A DNA stretch of 64,000 bases from Alphaproteobacteria bacterium. GTDB lineage: Bacteria > Pseudomonadota > Alphaproteobacteria > CAAGCB01 > CAG-977. A program made the position numbers and the translations under genes. Numbering within the stretch: the first letter of the stretch is position 1; each line of letters opens with the position of its first letter. The notes below the pieces were generated by a model. The model was not told where the DNA came from, searched no databases, and saw only the letters and a list, made by a program, of their open reading frames with translations. The stretch is taken from the NCBI GenBank assembly GCA_024407875.1, contig JAKSVT010000001.1, positions 1 through 64,000 on the forward strand. Reading direction: 5' to 3'. Positions 26,301 to 35,041 of the stretch are shown here, in pieces.

Positions 26301-27440
26301 TTATTCTGCAAATTTCTTTAAATTATCTTTTTGTTCAGATAATCCAAGCATCTCTATTAACAAATCCCAAGAAACAAGGCAATTTTCATCACCTTTACAT
26401 CTTTTAATTAAAAATGTTGAACAAGGTTCTACATATTTAATTTTTTCTGCTATGTCGGATATGTTTTCCACAATAGGAGCTAAATTTACATAGAAAGTAC
26501 TAGAAATATCAGAAGGAGATTGTTCTACATAATTTGTATTGTATGATGGAACTAAACCGGCACGTTTAAATGTTGTGAATGTTAAAATTTCAACCATTTT
26601 TTTTGTTTCAAATTTTTTATAATCAGCATCTATTATTTCTGAAACTTCATCTTCGGTTCTTCCATTTGTCCATGCAAAAATAAATTCTTTTAAAAACGGC
26701 CTAATTTTAGGTAATTGATCAAAAGTATAAATGTCATTTTGAATTAACATTTTCTTTAATTCAGGCCTAATTTTAGCTGTTGTATTTAAATCTTTTAATC
26801 TTCCTGATCCACTTAAATTGAATACTTTTGTTGAGGTTGTTGTATTTGTATTAGCGTAGTTCTGTTGAGGAGCTTCTTTTGGCTCTTCAGTTTTTTCAAT
26901 GTTTGTTTCTACTTCAATTTCTTTTTCAGAGATTTCTTCATTTTTATCAATTGAAGCCGGGGAAATAGGAGCCTCTTCTTTAGGCTTTACATTTTGATTT
27001 ATGTTTTCATTTTTTTGTGCAAAATTTGTTTTTTTAGGCAATTTCGCATCTAAATTTGTTCCTACAAATTTTGAAAAAGCAAATTTGGCATAATAAACAG
27101 TATAGTTAACACCAGTTTTTACACAATCCTCAGTTTTATAAACAAATTTTCTTATTGGAGTAGGCATTTTTTGAGGAATAATAAATGGTGTAACTATTAA
27201 TGCTATTAATGTTATAATTAGTATTAATTTCATTAAAAATTTACCAGCAGGATTACCACGATTGATTATTTTAACATGATCAGCGGGATTAAAATTTTTT
27301 ACTTCATCAGGAGTATCATCATCTAATTCATCATCATATTCATCATCATCATATTCAGGGGCTTCTTCTTCCTCTTCTTCTTCTTCAGGTTCGCCGTTTT
27401 CATCTACGTCGTCAATATCCCAATCGTCATTATTAGCCAT
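26301..27440 (-). CDS. Membrane protein with strongly acidic N terminus, unknown function
   Basis: A 379-residue protein in three parts. Residues 1-50 are almost purely acidic (EEEEEEEE and DDDEYDDELDDD), encoded by GAA/GAT runs. A single membrane helix follows near residues 70-92 (FLMKLILIITLIALIVTPFII). After a low-complexity Glu/Pro/Asn linker (about 140-210), the C-terminal domain has KKMLIQNDIYTFDQLPKIRP and two or more Cys near the end (EPCSTFLIKRCKGDENC). The single helix suggests a bitopic envelope protein with acidic tail in the cytoplasm. I recognise no family. Confidence 0.7.
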   Translation of the reverse strand: MANNDDWDIDDVDENGEPEEEEEEEEAPEYDDDEYDDELDDDTPDEVKNFNPADHVKIINRGNPAGKFLMKLILIITLIALIVTPFIIPQKMPTPIRKFVYKTEDCVKTGVNYTVYYAKFAFSKFVGTNLDAKLPKKTNFAQKNENINQNVKPKEEAPISPASIDKNEEISEKEIEVETNIEKTEEPKEAPQQNYANTNTTTSTKVFNLSGSGRLKDLNTTAKIRPELKKMLIQNDIYTFDQLPKIRPFLKEFIFAWTNGRTEDEVSEIIDADYKKFETKKMVEILTFTTFKRAGLVPSYNTNYVEQSPSDISSTFYVNLAPIVENISDIAEKIKYVEPCSTFLIKRCKGDENCLVSWDLLIEMLGLSEQKDNLKKFAE

Positions 27441-27461
27441 TTAAATAAATCCTTTTAAATT

Positions 27462-27815
27462 TTAATTCATATAGTTTGGTATTAAAACAGGTTCATCTGA
27501 ACATATAAAGTATGCCCGTCTATAGTTATGTCTATTAGTTAGAATCATATTAACTAAAATTGTATCTTTTGCTTTTGGAGAGCAGTACTTTTTAGCATGT
27601 AATCCAATTTGAGCTAGTGTTACAGATTGATCATTATATTCATAAGCTATACGATCACGTTTAGCTTCAATAATTCTGATTTCATCGGTTTTTAAAACTA
27701 ACAAATCCGTATCAATTCTATCTTCAATTTGAATAGGCTTTCTATCATCCGAAGAACATGCTGATAGCATCAGTACAATAGATGTTATAAAAATACTTAA
27801 TTTGTTATTTTTCAT
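27462..27815 (-). CDS. Putative lipoprotein of unknown function
   Basis: A 117-residue protein with signal peptide and lipobox LSAC (MKNNKLSIFITSIVLMLSAC), followed by SSDD. Asp is at position +3 rather than +2 after the Cys, so outer-membrane sorting is expected. The mature part has two Cys (KYCSPK and FICSDEP) and a NRHNYRRAYF segment that looks like a compact domain. It lies in a row of minus-strand envelope genes. Confidence 0.7.
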   Translation of the reverse strand: MKNNKLSIFITSIVLMLSACSSDDRKPIQIEDRIDTDLLVLKTDEIRIIEAKRDRIAYEYNDQSVTLAQIGLHAKKYCSPKAKDTILVNMILTNRHNYRRAYFICSDEPVLIPNYMN

Positions 27816-27819
27816 TGTA

Positions 27820-28278
27820 TCAATCCCGTATATAAACTCGGCTGATTATATCGTTTTTTTGGCTTTCAGGCAAGGAATCAAATTTATTATTTTTAATATC
27901 AACGTTTAGAATTTTATCTATATCTTCTGGACTAAATATTTTTATTTCTGCTTGCTGAATTTTTTCATTTTGAACAGGTGTTTTTGTATATTCTTTGTAA
28001 TTTTGTGTATTGTTCTGATAATTATATTCGGGTTGTTGTTTTATTTGAACATTGTGAGATATGTTTTCTGTTTTCAAATTAAAATCAGCACGTTGATTTG
28101 TTCCATTATATTTATTTATACGAGCTTCTTTTTGTATTCTTTTTTGTTCTTTTCGTTGGTCTCTAATTTTTTTTCGTTCTTTTGAACCTGATAATTTAGG
28201 AACACTATAGGCGTAAGCATAACTAATATCTAAAATTGATAATGAAAGAATAATGCTTAAAATTATTTTTTTATACAT
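27820..28278 (-). CDS. Exported Asn/Gln-rich protein, unknown function
   Basis: A 152-residue protein with an N-terminal signal sequence ending near ISYAYAYS. A strongly basic segment follows (KERKKIRDQRKEQKRIQKEAR), then a Tyr/Asn/Gln-rich low-complexity middle, then a C-terminal segment IFSPEDIDKILN to ESQKNDIISRVY that looks folded. It overlaps the gene upstream by 8 bases and is followed by the lipoprotein gene after 4 bases, so these small exported proteins are probably coexpressed. Confidence 0.6.
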   Translation of the reverse strand: MYKKIILSIILSLSILDISYAYAYSVPKLSGSKERKKIRDQRKEQKRIQKEARINKYNGTNQRADFNLKTENISHNVQIKQQPEYNYQNNTQNYKEYTKTPVQNEKIQQAEIKIFSPEDIDKILNVDIKNNKFDSLPESQKNDIISRVYIRD

Positions 28279-28693
28279 CAGGTAATACTTTCGGATTGTT
28301 CTTAATATATTCTTTTATTTCAGTATCATTATTTGGAGAGTTTTCTATAATTGTATCTTGTTTATTTGCTCTTTCTTGTTTATGCTCGTCAACACGTTGC
28401 GTTGCAGTAGGTCCTTTTTTTATCATAATTTGTTCTTGTGAACTATAATTTGGTTGAGGCTGCATATTATTTTGTTGGTTTGGATAGTTGTTTTTTTCAG
28501 GGTTTTCACTTATAAGTCCGCCTCCACCACTTTGTTGTGAATTTTTTTGAATTTCAATTACTGAAGATACGTTATAGGCTCTTTTTCTTAGGTCTATTAA
28601 TCTATATTCATTTTCATCAAATGCATATGCTATTGAGCTTTTATATACACAAAAACTAAGAATTAAGAATAATGATTTTAATAATATACTCAT
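28271..28693 (-). CDS. Exported protein with low-complexity middle, unknown function
   Basis: A 140-residue protein. The start at 28693 is chosen because it gives a clean signal peptide (MSILLKSLFLILSFCVYKSS, cleavage after IAYA) and avoids overlapping the upstream peptidase gene. The mature part has YRLIDLRKRAYNVSSVIE, then a Gly/Asn/Pro/Gln-rich stretch, then DTEIKEYIKNNPKVLPDV. The layout resembles the next gene downstream: signal, basic part, low-complexity middle, acidic end. No family is recognised. Confidence 0.6.
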   Translation of the reverse strand: MSILLKSLFLILSFCVYKSSIAYAFDENEYRLIDLRKRAYNVSSVIEIQKNSQQSGGGGLISENPEKNNYPNQQNNMQPQPNYSSQEQIMIKKGPTATQRVDEHKQERANKQDTIIENSPNNDTEIKEYIKNNPKVLPDV

Positions 28694-28718
28694 GGTAAAG
28701 TTCCTATCTTTACGTATA

Positions 28719-30074
28719 TTATAAATTAGAAGGAATGCCAACTACAACAAAAAATAAATTTTCAGGATTAAATATTCTCTTTATGACTCTGTTTGCATCA
28801 TCAATTGTTATTGCATTCATTTTTTCATTTCGTGTTTTTAAATAATCAATATCTTCATTGTTATATTGTAATGATGCTAAGAATGAAGCTAAATCTGAAG
28901 ATGAAATAAATGATAAAGGAAATGATCCTGTTATAAAAGATTTAGTATCTTCTAATTCTTCTTTTGTTGTGCCTTCGTTATAAAGTTTTTCCCACTGAGT
29001 TTGTATAGCTTTTATTGTTTTAGCCATTTTATTGTTTGCTGAGTTTGTAAAACCTAAGAAAATAGGACCATGTTTTAAAGGAAATAGAGAAGTGGTTACA
29101 CCATAAGTTAAGCCAAGTTCTTCCCTGACAGATTGGGACAATTTAGATGTTAAATTAACTCCACCAATCAATTGGTTTAATACATATAATGTAAAGAAAT
29201 CTTTGTCGCTTCTTGCTACGCCTTTTTGGCCAAACCAAGCAGAACTTTGTGGTAAATTTTTTAGTGTTTTTACTTCAATATTTTGTTTTGTAATTACTTC
29301 AAAATCCGGAATAGCTTTAAGTCTTGATTTGTTCGGCAATTTGCCAAAAGTTTTATCTAATAATTTTGAGAGTTCTTGTTCATTAATATTGCCAACAACG
29401 CCAATAAAAAGTTTGTCTTTAGTCCATCGATTTTTTACCCAATCTTTTAAAATATGTCTGTTTATTCGTTTAATTCCACTTTTTGAAGCAAAATAATTTC
29501 CATAAGGATGTTTTTTATAAACATATTTCATAAACTTTTTATAGGCTACAGTATTTGGATTTATTGCTTCTTGCTTAATTTTTGTAAGAGCTAATAATTT
29601 TGCTTCTTTGATACTATTTCTAGAAAATCTTGGTTCTGTTAAAGCTAATTTTAAAAGTTTAAAAGCTAATTTTTTTTTCTCTACAGAAGTAGTCATCGTT
29701 GCTGATAGATGTTCAATTCCAGCTGTAAAGCTTAAATTAATTGCGTTTTCTGTTAATATACTTGTTAATTCTTTTGCTGAATAATTCCCAATTTCATTGC
29801 CCATTAAACTAACAGCGACTTCTGATAATCCTTTAAGATGTTTTGGATCCGAAGTAGAGCCAGAAGCTGAAATAATTGATACAGCAATAATAGGAGTGTT
29901 TTTTTCTTCAATTAACCAAGCTGTTATTCCTTTAGGAGATTTTACCAATTTTGGGGTAGGTACATTAAATGTTTGAGGCTTAATTTTTGGCAAAACTGAA
30001 TTGTATTGTGCTGAAGCCAATTTTGGAAAAAATGAAATAATTAATAATAAACAAATTAAGACAATTTTTTTCAT
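28719..30074 (-). CDS. M16-family peptidase homologue, non-catalytic subunit
   Basis: A 451-residue exported protein with a signal peptide ending near LASAQ. It has the M16 (pitrilysin/processing peptidase) fold, but the zinc-binding HxxEH helix is absent: the aligned sequence is LKGLSEVAVSLMG. The C-terminal half keeps the family SVREELGLTYGVTTS segment. The start at 30074 is chosen because GAGG lies 7 bases upstream. It follows the catalytic M16 gene directly and probably forms a heterodimer with it, as in other tandem M16 pairs of alphaproteobacteria. Confidence 0.88.
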   Translation of the reverse strand: MKKIVLICLLLIISFFPKLASAQYNSVLPKIKPQTFNVPTPKLVKSPKGITAWLIEEKNTPIIAVSIISASGSTSDPKHLKGLSEVAVSLMGNEIGNYSAKELTSILTENAINLSFTAGIEHLSATMTTSVEKKKLAFKLLKLALTEPRFSRNSIKEAKLLALTKIKQEAINPNTVAYKKFMKYVYKKHPYGNYFASKSGIKRINRHILKDWVKNRWTKDKLFIGVVGNINEQELSKLLDKTFGKLPNKSRLKAIPDFEVITKQNIEVKTLKNLPQSSAWFGQKGVARSDKDFFTLYVLNQLIGGVNLTSKLSQSVREELGLTYGVTTSLFPLKHGPIFLGFTNSANNKMAKTIKAIQTQWEKLYNEGTTKEELEDTKSFITGSFPLSFISSSDLASFLASLQYNNEDIDYLKTRNEKMNAITIDDANRVIKRIFNPENLFFVVVGIPSNL

Positions 30075-30075
30075 A

Positions 30076-31401
30076 TTAATCCTCAATTCCTTCAGGTGTT
30101 AAGTATGTAGTAATCATTGGATAATTTTTTAATAATTTATAAGCTTCTATTACTTGTTTATAAGGAACGTCCATAATCATTTTGGGATAAGTTTCGATAT
30201 ATTCCGCAGATAAGCCTAATATAGCAAATTTTCCAAGTAAATTTGCTGTTGTTTCAGGATTATCAATTAAATATTCCATTCCAGATACTAAACGTTTTTT
30301 AGCAGCTTTTACATCTGCTTTTGTTATATCAATGTCTTGTTCTAATATGTTGTTTATTGCAGATAAATCTATATCAGAATTTGCAATAACAGAGATGTTT
30401 AAGGAGCCTTTGTCTTCCACAAATCCATTGTATGTGCAGTCATATGAGGAGGCTAAGTTGCTTTCTATAAGAATTTTGTAATATTTACCTAATTTTTCTG
30501 CTCCTAATATTTCTGTTAAAATATCAAATGCTGGAGCTAAATGTTTATCTTCAGATATAAAAGATGGGGTAATGAAAGACTTAGTTAAAGATTTAACTTT
30601 AACAATAGGGCTTTTCATTTTTATCTCTGTTTTTAAATTTAATGGAGCTGTAAATATTCTTTTTTCTAGGGGTTTTCTAGAAGGTGCTATTTTTCCATAA
30701 TATTTTTCAACTAAGGGAATTGCTTCATCAATTGTTATATCGCCAGATAAAACAAGAATAGCATTATCTGGAGAATAATGTTCTTTGTAAAAATCTTTTA
30801 TATCTGTTGATGATATTGAAGCAAAATCTTTTTGGGTTCCAATAATTGGTCTAGAATAAGGATGGTCTCCCCATAAAACTTTATTCATTTGTTCTAATAA
30901 TAATGCGGAAGGATCGTTATCAATTCGTAGTAGACGTTCTTCAATTACGACATCTTTTTCCAATAAAAAATTTTGTTCAGAGAAATTTAAATTGCCCATA
31001 CGATCAGCTTCTAAAAACATGGCTAATTCTAATCTATCTTTGGCAATGTTTTGAAAATAAGAGGTGTAATTATATGATGTAAAAGCATTTTCTTTCCCAC
31101 CATTTTTACTTATTATTTTAGAGAAATCTCCAGAGGAAATGCTTTTTGTTCCTTTAAACATCAAATGTTCAAGAAGATGAGCTGTTCCTGTTTTCCCAAG
31201 AGGGTCATCAATTGAACCTGTTTTGTACCAAATCATTTGAGTAACAATTGGAGCTCTATGATTTTCGTTTATTATTACAGTAAGCCCATTTGATAATGTA
31301 AATGTTTTTTTATTAAATAACTTTTCAGCTTTCAAATTTGAAGGAAAAGCTAAAATAATAGCGGCAGAAAAAAATAAAAATATATTTTTCATATTATTCA
31401 T
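30076..31401 (-). CDS. M16-family zinc peptidase, catalytic subunit
   Basis: A 441-residue periplasmic peptidase with a signal peptide (near FPSNLKAE). The inverted zinc motif HLLEH is at residues 75-79, followed by MFKGTKSISSGDFSK and the downstream Glu in the EADRMGNL region. The M16 C-terminal domain begins near DFYKEHYSPDNAILVLSGD. The tandem arrangement with a non-catalytic partner, after lspA and a DUF3035 lipoprotein, is conserved in alphaproteobacteria. Its natural substrate is unknown. Confidence 0.92.
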   Translation of the reverse strand: MNNMKNIFLFFSAAIILAFPSNLKAEKLFNKKTFTLSNGLTVIINENHRAPIVTQMIWYKTGSIDDPLGKTGTAHLLEHLMFKGTKSISSGDFSKIISKNGGKENAFTSYNYTSYFQNIAKDRLELAMFLEADRMGNLNFSEQNFLLEKDVVIEERLLRIDNDPSALLLEQMNKVLWGDHPYSRPIIGTQKDFASISSTDIKDFYKEHYSPDNAILVLSGDITIDEAIPLVEKYYGKIAPSRKPLEKRIFTAPLNLKTEIKMKSPIVKVKSLTKSFITPSFISEDKHLAPAFDILTEILGAEKLGKYYKILIESNLASSYDCTYNGFVEDKGSLNISVIANSDIDLSAINNILEQDIDITKADVKAAKKRLVSGMEYLIDNPETTANLLGKFAILGLSAEYIETYPKMIMDVPYKQVIEAYKLLKNYPMITTYLTPEGIED

Positions 31402-32104
31402 TTATAGTTTTAGAACTTTTTTCAAAAATAGGCTTGTATGAAGAGTTGTCTACTTTTGTTGAATTCTTTTTTACGTTTGTTTGTTTGTTTAAGCTAACTT
31501 TTTTATAATTTTTCTTTTTAGAGATAGTTTTCTTTCTGTTGAACTTAGAATTTTTACTAGGTTTAGCTTTTATATTTTTTTCTTGTTTTGTTTTTTTAGT
31601 GACTTTTTCATTCTTACGATTTTTTTGTTTTAGTCGACGTTTTCTATTGTTCCGTCTGTTCTTTTTTTTTTCTAAATTATTTGGTTGTTCCTCAATAATT
31701 TCTTGTTTTGTGCCGTCTTGTAATTTTTCTTCAGTTGTTTTTCCTTCTGCTTGAGTATTTGTCTCATTAGTAGTGTCAGAATTTGTTGTTTGCTCTACAT
31801 TACTTTCTTCTTTGTTTTCATTAAATAATTCAGAAAGTTTAGTTTCTTCATTGCCATCAACTACAGAAATTTCTTCGTTTGAATTTTTAATTTCTTTTTC
31901 ATTAGCTTCTTTTGTTTCTTTATTAGCATTAGTTGTCTCAGTATTTACTGGAGCTTTTAAATCAAAATTTGGAGGCAAAATTAAAAACTTTTGTAATTCA
32001 ACGCCTGAGGCATCAGGGCCTCTTGCTTCCCAATTCGTATAATCCGAACAAGATGATAGTGCTAAAATTGTAGCCAATGATGTTAGTAATCTGTAATTCT
32101 TCAT
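31394..32104 (-). CDS. DUF3035 (BamF-like) lipoprotein with long charged tail
   Basis: A 236-residue lipoprotein, start at 32104 chosen for the signal peptide MKNYRLLTSLATILALSSC, lipobox LSSC. Residues following match the DUF3035/BamF core: GPDASGVELQKFLILPPNFD, LKAP. BamF is an accessory of the outer-membrane beta-barrel assembly machine in alphaproteobacteria. After this core the protein is unusual: about 90 Glu/Asn/Thr-rich residues, then about 80 residues of Lys/Arg/Asn (RRNNRKRRLKQKNRK). The gene order lspA, DUF3035, M16, M16 supports the assignment. The tail might bind peptidoglycan or lipopolysaccharide, which is only a guess. Confidence 0.72.
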   Translation of the reverse strand: MKNYRLLTSLATILALSSCSDYTNWEARGPDASGVELQKFLILPPNFDLKAPVNTETTNANKETKEANEKEIKNSNEEISVVDGNEETKLSELFNENKEESNVEQTTNSDTTNETNTQAEGKTTEEKLQDGTKQEIIEEQPNNLEKKKNRRNNRKRRLKQKNRKNEKVTKKTKQEKNIKAKPSKNSKFNRKKTISKKKNYKKVSLNKQTNVKKNSTKVDNSSYKPIFEKSSKTINE

Positions 32105-32114
32105 AATCGTTATC

Positions 32115-32636
32115 CTATTTTTGATTATCCTGAGAACTATTATTAGTAGCAAAGAATAAACTGTATATTAAAACAAAAAAAGCTCCAATGCAAATACAAG
32201 AATCTGCAACATTAAATGCTGGCCAATGATATGTTTTAATATGAAAATCAAGAAAGTCCACAACAGCACCATAATGAATTCTATCGACGATGTTCCCTAT
32301 AGCACCTCCAAAGATTAAAGCAAAACAAATTTTAATTTTTTTATTTTGTTCTTTCTTCATCCAATAAAAAATTAATCCACTTATACATAAAGCAACAAGT
32401 GTCAATATCCAAGGAATTAATGGACTGTTTGAATGAAACATTGAGAAACTTACGCCAGTGTTCCATGCTAAAACGTAATTAAAAAAAGATGTTACATAAG
32501 TAGGGGAATCATGGTGTTTAAAAAATAACAAAGTCCCTGTTTTTGTCGCTTGATCAAGTATGCAAGCACAAAGAGAGATAAATAAGCATTTTTTTAAAGA
32601 ATAACTGTTGTTTTTTAATTCATTATCTATTGACAT
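32115..32636 (-). CDS. lspA: Lipoprotein signal peptidase (signal peptidase II)
   Basis: Aspartyl membrane protease of 173 residues that cleaves lipoprotein signal peptides after lipidation. Four membrane helices are visible. The catalytic Asp residues are in GNIVDRIHYGAVVDFLDF and FNVADSCICIGAF, both intact. It lies 10 bases before the DUF3035 lipoprotein gene and 18 bases after ribF, the typical ribF-lspA pair. The window encodes at least six predicted lipoproteins that would be substrates. Confidence 0.95.
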   Translation of the reverse strand: MSIDNELKNNSYSLKKCLFISLCACILDQATKTGTLLFFKHHDSPTYVTSFFNYVLAWNTGVSFSMFHSNSPLIPWILTLVALCISGLIFYWMKKEQNKKIKICFALIFGGAIGNIVDRIHYGAVVDFLDFHIKTYHWPAFNVADSCICIGAFFVLIYSLFFATNNSSQDNQK

Positions 32637-32654
32637 TTTATAACCTATGTTGAT

Positions 32655-33578
32655 TTAAAATTCATTTTCTAATCTTTTAATTTGTTCCATATCCCAATCT
32701 ATTTGTTTTTTCAATTCATTTATTGAAGAAAATTTTTTTTCAGGTCGGATAAAGCAATCTAAAAATAATCTAACTCTTTTTCCGTATAAATCCTGGTTGA
32801 AATTTAGTATGTGAGCTTCTGCTAAAATACCTTCTCCATTTACAGTTGGTCGAGAACCTATATTTGCAATAGAAAGGTAATCTTTACCATCAATGTTTAC
32901 ATGTGATTTATATACCCCTTTTGCAGGAATAATGGAATCTTTTGGCATTAAATTTATAGTAGGATATCCTATAGTTCTTCCAATTTCATTTCCGTGAATT
33001 ACATAACCTTCAATTTCGAAAGGATGTCCCATCATTATTTGGGCTCTGTCCATATTTCCATCATGAATGAAGGCTCTAATTCTAGAAGAAGATATTGTTT
33101 CACCATTTATATCTTTAATTTTTTCAATAGAATATACAGGTAGATTTGGAAAGTTCTTTTGAAGAAAATTTATATCTCCAATTCTATTATTCCCAAAAGT
33201 ATAATCTTCTCCAACAACAATAGCTCTAGCTGATAAAGATTTGATTATAATATTATTTATGAAATCAAAGGCACTTATTTGTGAAAAAGCTTTTGTAAAA
33301 GGAAAAACAAAAAATGCATCTATACTTAAATTGCATATAGCACGTGTTTTAGCGCGAATAGGAGTTATTCTAAAAGTTTGTGGAGATGGTCTAAAAAAAG
33401 TAGAAGGGTGAGGCTCAAACGTTATTAAAATTACTGGACTTTTAGTTTGATTGCCTAATGATATGGCTTTGTTTAAAACGGCTTTGTGGCCTAGGTGAAA
33501 TCCATCAAAATTGCCTAGGGCAACAATTCCATTTTTTAAATCGTTAGGAATGTTTTTCCATGTGTGAAAAAAACGCAT
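32655..33578 (-). CDS. ribF: Bifunctional riboflavin kinase / FAD synthetase
   Basis: Makes FMN and FAD from riboflavin. The 307-residue protein has an N-terminal nucleotidyltransferase with GNFDGFHLGHKAVL and the SSSRIR-type motif (ISSSRIRAFIHDG), and a C-terminal kinase with GRTIGYPTINL, GVYKSHVNIDG and IANIGSRPTVNG. The length is standard. It precedes lspA by 18 bases and follows the methyltransferase gene by 14 bases. Confidence 0.95.
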   Translation of the reverse strand: MRFFHTWKNIPNDLKNGIVALGNFDGFHLGHKAVLNKAISLGNQTKSPVILITFEPHPSTFFRPSPQTFRITPIRAKTRAICNLSIDAFFVFPFTKAFSQISAFDFINNIIIKSLSARAIVVGEDYTFGNNRIGDINFLQKNFPNLPVYSIEKIKDINGETISSSRIRAFIHDGNMDRAQIMMGHPFEIEGYVIHGNEIGRTIGYPTINLMPKDSIIPAKGVYKSHVNIDGKDYLSIANIGSRPTVNGEGILAEAHILNFNQDLYGKRVRLFLDCFIRPEKKFSSINELKKQIDWDMEQIKRLENEF

Positions 33579-33592
33579 ATCAAATCCAGTTT

Positions 33593-34366
33593 TTATTTGT
33601 TGTATTTATCTGTAATCGCAATATCGCTTGTAGAACGTGTTACAGTTGTTATTTGGTAAAGACCCCCAAAGAAACGTTTGCTAGTCCAAGTAAATAAATG
33701 ACTTGTTTGAACAAGATTTTGAAGTTCGCATTCAAACAAGGTATCTGTGAATGGATGAAATAATCTATTATACGCACGAATAAAAGAATTAAAAATATTC
33801 TTTTTTTGAATAGGAGCATAATCTACAAATACAGCATCTCCACCAGGAGCTAAACTGGTTAAAGCTCTTTTAATTGCTTTTTTCTTTTCAGAATCAGGTA
33901 TTAAATGCAGTCCAAAAAAACAAACAATAGTATTATAAAGTCTTGGCTGTGGTGTAGGAATTGTAAAATCTCTATGTTTTGCTTTTGCGTCTTCCCAAGG
34001 GGCTAAATTTTTAGACTTTAATTCTATCTGCAAAGCAGAACAATCTTCTAAATGAAAACGACCAAAGTGATTTTGTTTTTCTGCAATTTTCCTTTCCAAA
34101 GTGCCCCATGTTGCACCCATTTGTAAAATATTTGTATCCTCTCTAATATAATTAGATACTATATACTTTTCCAAATGATTTCTGTAAAAAAATAAAGATA
34201 AATCAGAAATAAACTTTGTGTTAAAAATTTTAAGTAATAAAGGTCTAAAATATAAATTTGGATATACGGATTTTATGTAAGGTGGTACAAAACAAACTTC
34301 AGCTTTTTCTTCAGGTGTTTCATCATCGCCTAAAGCTTTTCCAACAACAGATATAGTTTTTGACAT
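33593..34366 (-). CDS. rquA: Probable RquA-type rhodoquinone biosynthesis methyltransferase homologue
   Basis: A 257-residue class I methyltransferase-like protein without membrane segments. The order CFVPPYIKSVYPNLYFRP, then ILQMGATWGTLERKIA, CFFGLHLIPDSEKKKAI, APGGDAVFVDY and HPFTDTLFECELQNL resembles RquA, the enzyme that converts ubiquinone to rhodoquinone in Rhodospirillum and relatives. The SAM-binding loop is atypical (QMGATWG), as in RquA proteins, which diverge from UbiE. Rhodoquinone serves fumarate reduction under anoxia and would fit the class I fumarase and PPi-PFK of this window. The assignment is from memory of the family, so an UbiE/COQ5-related enzyme remains possible. Confidence 0.62.
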   Translation of the reverse strand: MSKTISVVGKALGDDETPEEKAEVCFVPPYIKSVYPNLYFRPLLLKIFNTKFISDLSLFFYRNHLEKYIVSNYIREDTNILQMGATWGTLERKIAEKQNHFGRFHLEDCSALQIELKSKNLAPWEDAKAKHRDFTIPTPQPRLYNTIVCFFGLHLIPDSEKKKAIKRALTSLAPGGDAVFVDYAPIQKKNIFNSFIRAYNRLFHPFTDTLFECELQNLVQTSHLFTWTSKRFFGGLYQITTVTRSTSDIAITDKYNK

Positions 34367-34433
34367 TATAAAAAATCCCTCATCAAATTTGTTGAGGATA
34401 TCATAAATTACAAAGCGTTATAAAGCAAGGCCA

Positions 34434-34706
34434 TTATTTCGAAAAAGATGTTTTGCGAACTTTTTTTCTAAATGTTAATAATAAAATTGCGCCCAAGCAT
34501 CCAATTGTAGTCCAAGCAGGGCAAATCATAATTTTAGAAGCCATAAAATCATGATCTTCTGGAACTAATCCTGTCATAATTGAAAGTACTTCTGAATTAG
34601 CTAATCCTACATAAGAGCCTGTTCCTAATGTTGCAATGCCTTCTGCACAAGCCATTAATATTGCTAATATTAAAAATGTCCATCCTAGAATTCTAGCAGC
34701 AAACAT
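34434..34706 (-). CDS. Small two-helix membrane protein, unknown function
   Basis: A 90-residue protein with two hydrophobic segments (about residues 5-28 and 62-80) and a basic C terminus (RKKVRKTSFSK). A short loop between has SYVGLANSEVLSIMTGLVPE. No family was recognised. It lies 67 bases upstream of the rquA-like gene in the same direction. Confidence 0.65.
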   Translation of the reverse strand: MFAARILGWTFLILAILMACAEGIATLGTGSYVGLANSEVLSIMTGLVPEDHDFMASKIMICPAWTTIGCLGAILLLTFRKKVRKTSFSK

Positions 34707-34862
34707 ATAAATAAGCCTTAATTTACGTTAAATTAGATATTCATAATTATATTTAAAATTAAAATATTTAATAAAAAATAAAAAAATAAATAATTTTTAT
34801 GATTTTTTATTTAATTTCTTGCCTTTGTAAAAAATATCGTGTAAAGAAGAATTACTTTACCT

Positions 34863-34953
34863 GGAGAGATGGATGAGTGGTTGAAGTCACACCCCTGGAA
34901 AGGGTGCAAGGGTCTAAAGCTCTTCGTGGGTTCGAATCCCACTCTCTCCGCCA
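34863..34953 (+). tRNA. tRNA-Ser (anticodon GGA)
   Basis: A 91-base class II tRNA with encoded CCA. The acceptor arms GGAGAGA (34863-34869) and TCTCTCC (34943-34949) pair fully, and a long variable arm follows the anticodon stem, as in tRNA-Ser. The anticodon loop CTGGAAA within CACCC/GGGTG gives anticodon GGA, reading TCC and TCT. The T arm GTGGGTTCGAATCCCAC is canonical. Flanking genes are on the minus strand, so it is a separate plus-strand unit. Confidence 0.97.
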
Positions 34954-35007
34954 TTTAAAGATATTTTTTAAGCACAGAAATCTTATTGATTTTTGTGTTT
35001 TTTTGTT

Positions 35008-35036
35008 AAAAAAGCTCCTTTTAAAGGAGCTTTTTT
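35008..35036. terminator. Bidirectional terminator between tRNA-Ser and the TolC-SPOR gene
   Basis: AAAAAAGCTCCTTT and TAAAGGAGCTTTTTT form a long perfect stem with a T run on either strand. It lies 54 bases after the tRNA and 5 bases after the convergent gene at 35042, and can end transcription from both sides. Confidence 0.88.
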
Positions 35037-35041
35037 AAAAA

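Noticed and set aside
31539-32042. Plus-strand open frames rich in Phe, Leu and Ser
   Set aside because: They are the antisense of the Lys- and Glu-rich tail of the DUF3035 lipoprotein, have no ribosome-binding sites and look like low-complexity shadows.
34800-34862. Promoter of tRNA-Ser
   Set aside because: A TTGCCT sequence is present at 34819 but no acceptable -10 box at normal spacing, so no promoter was listed.
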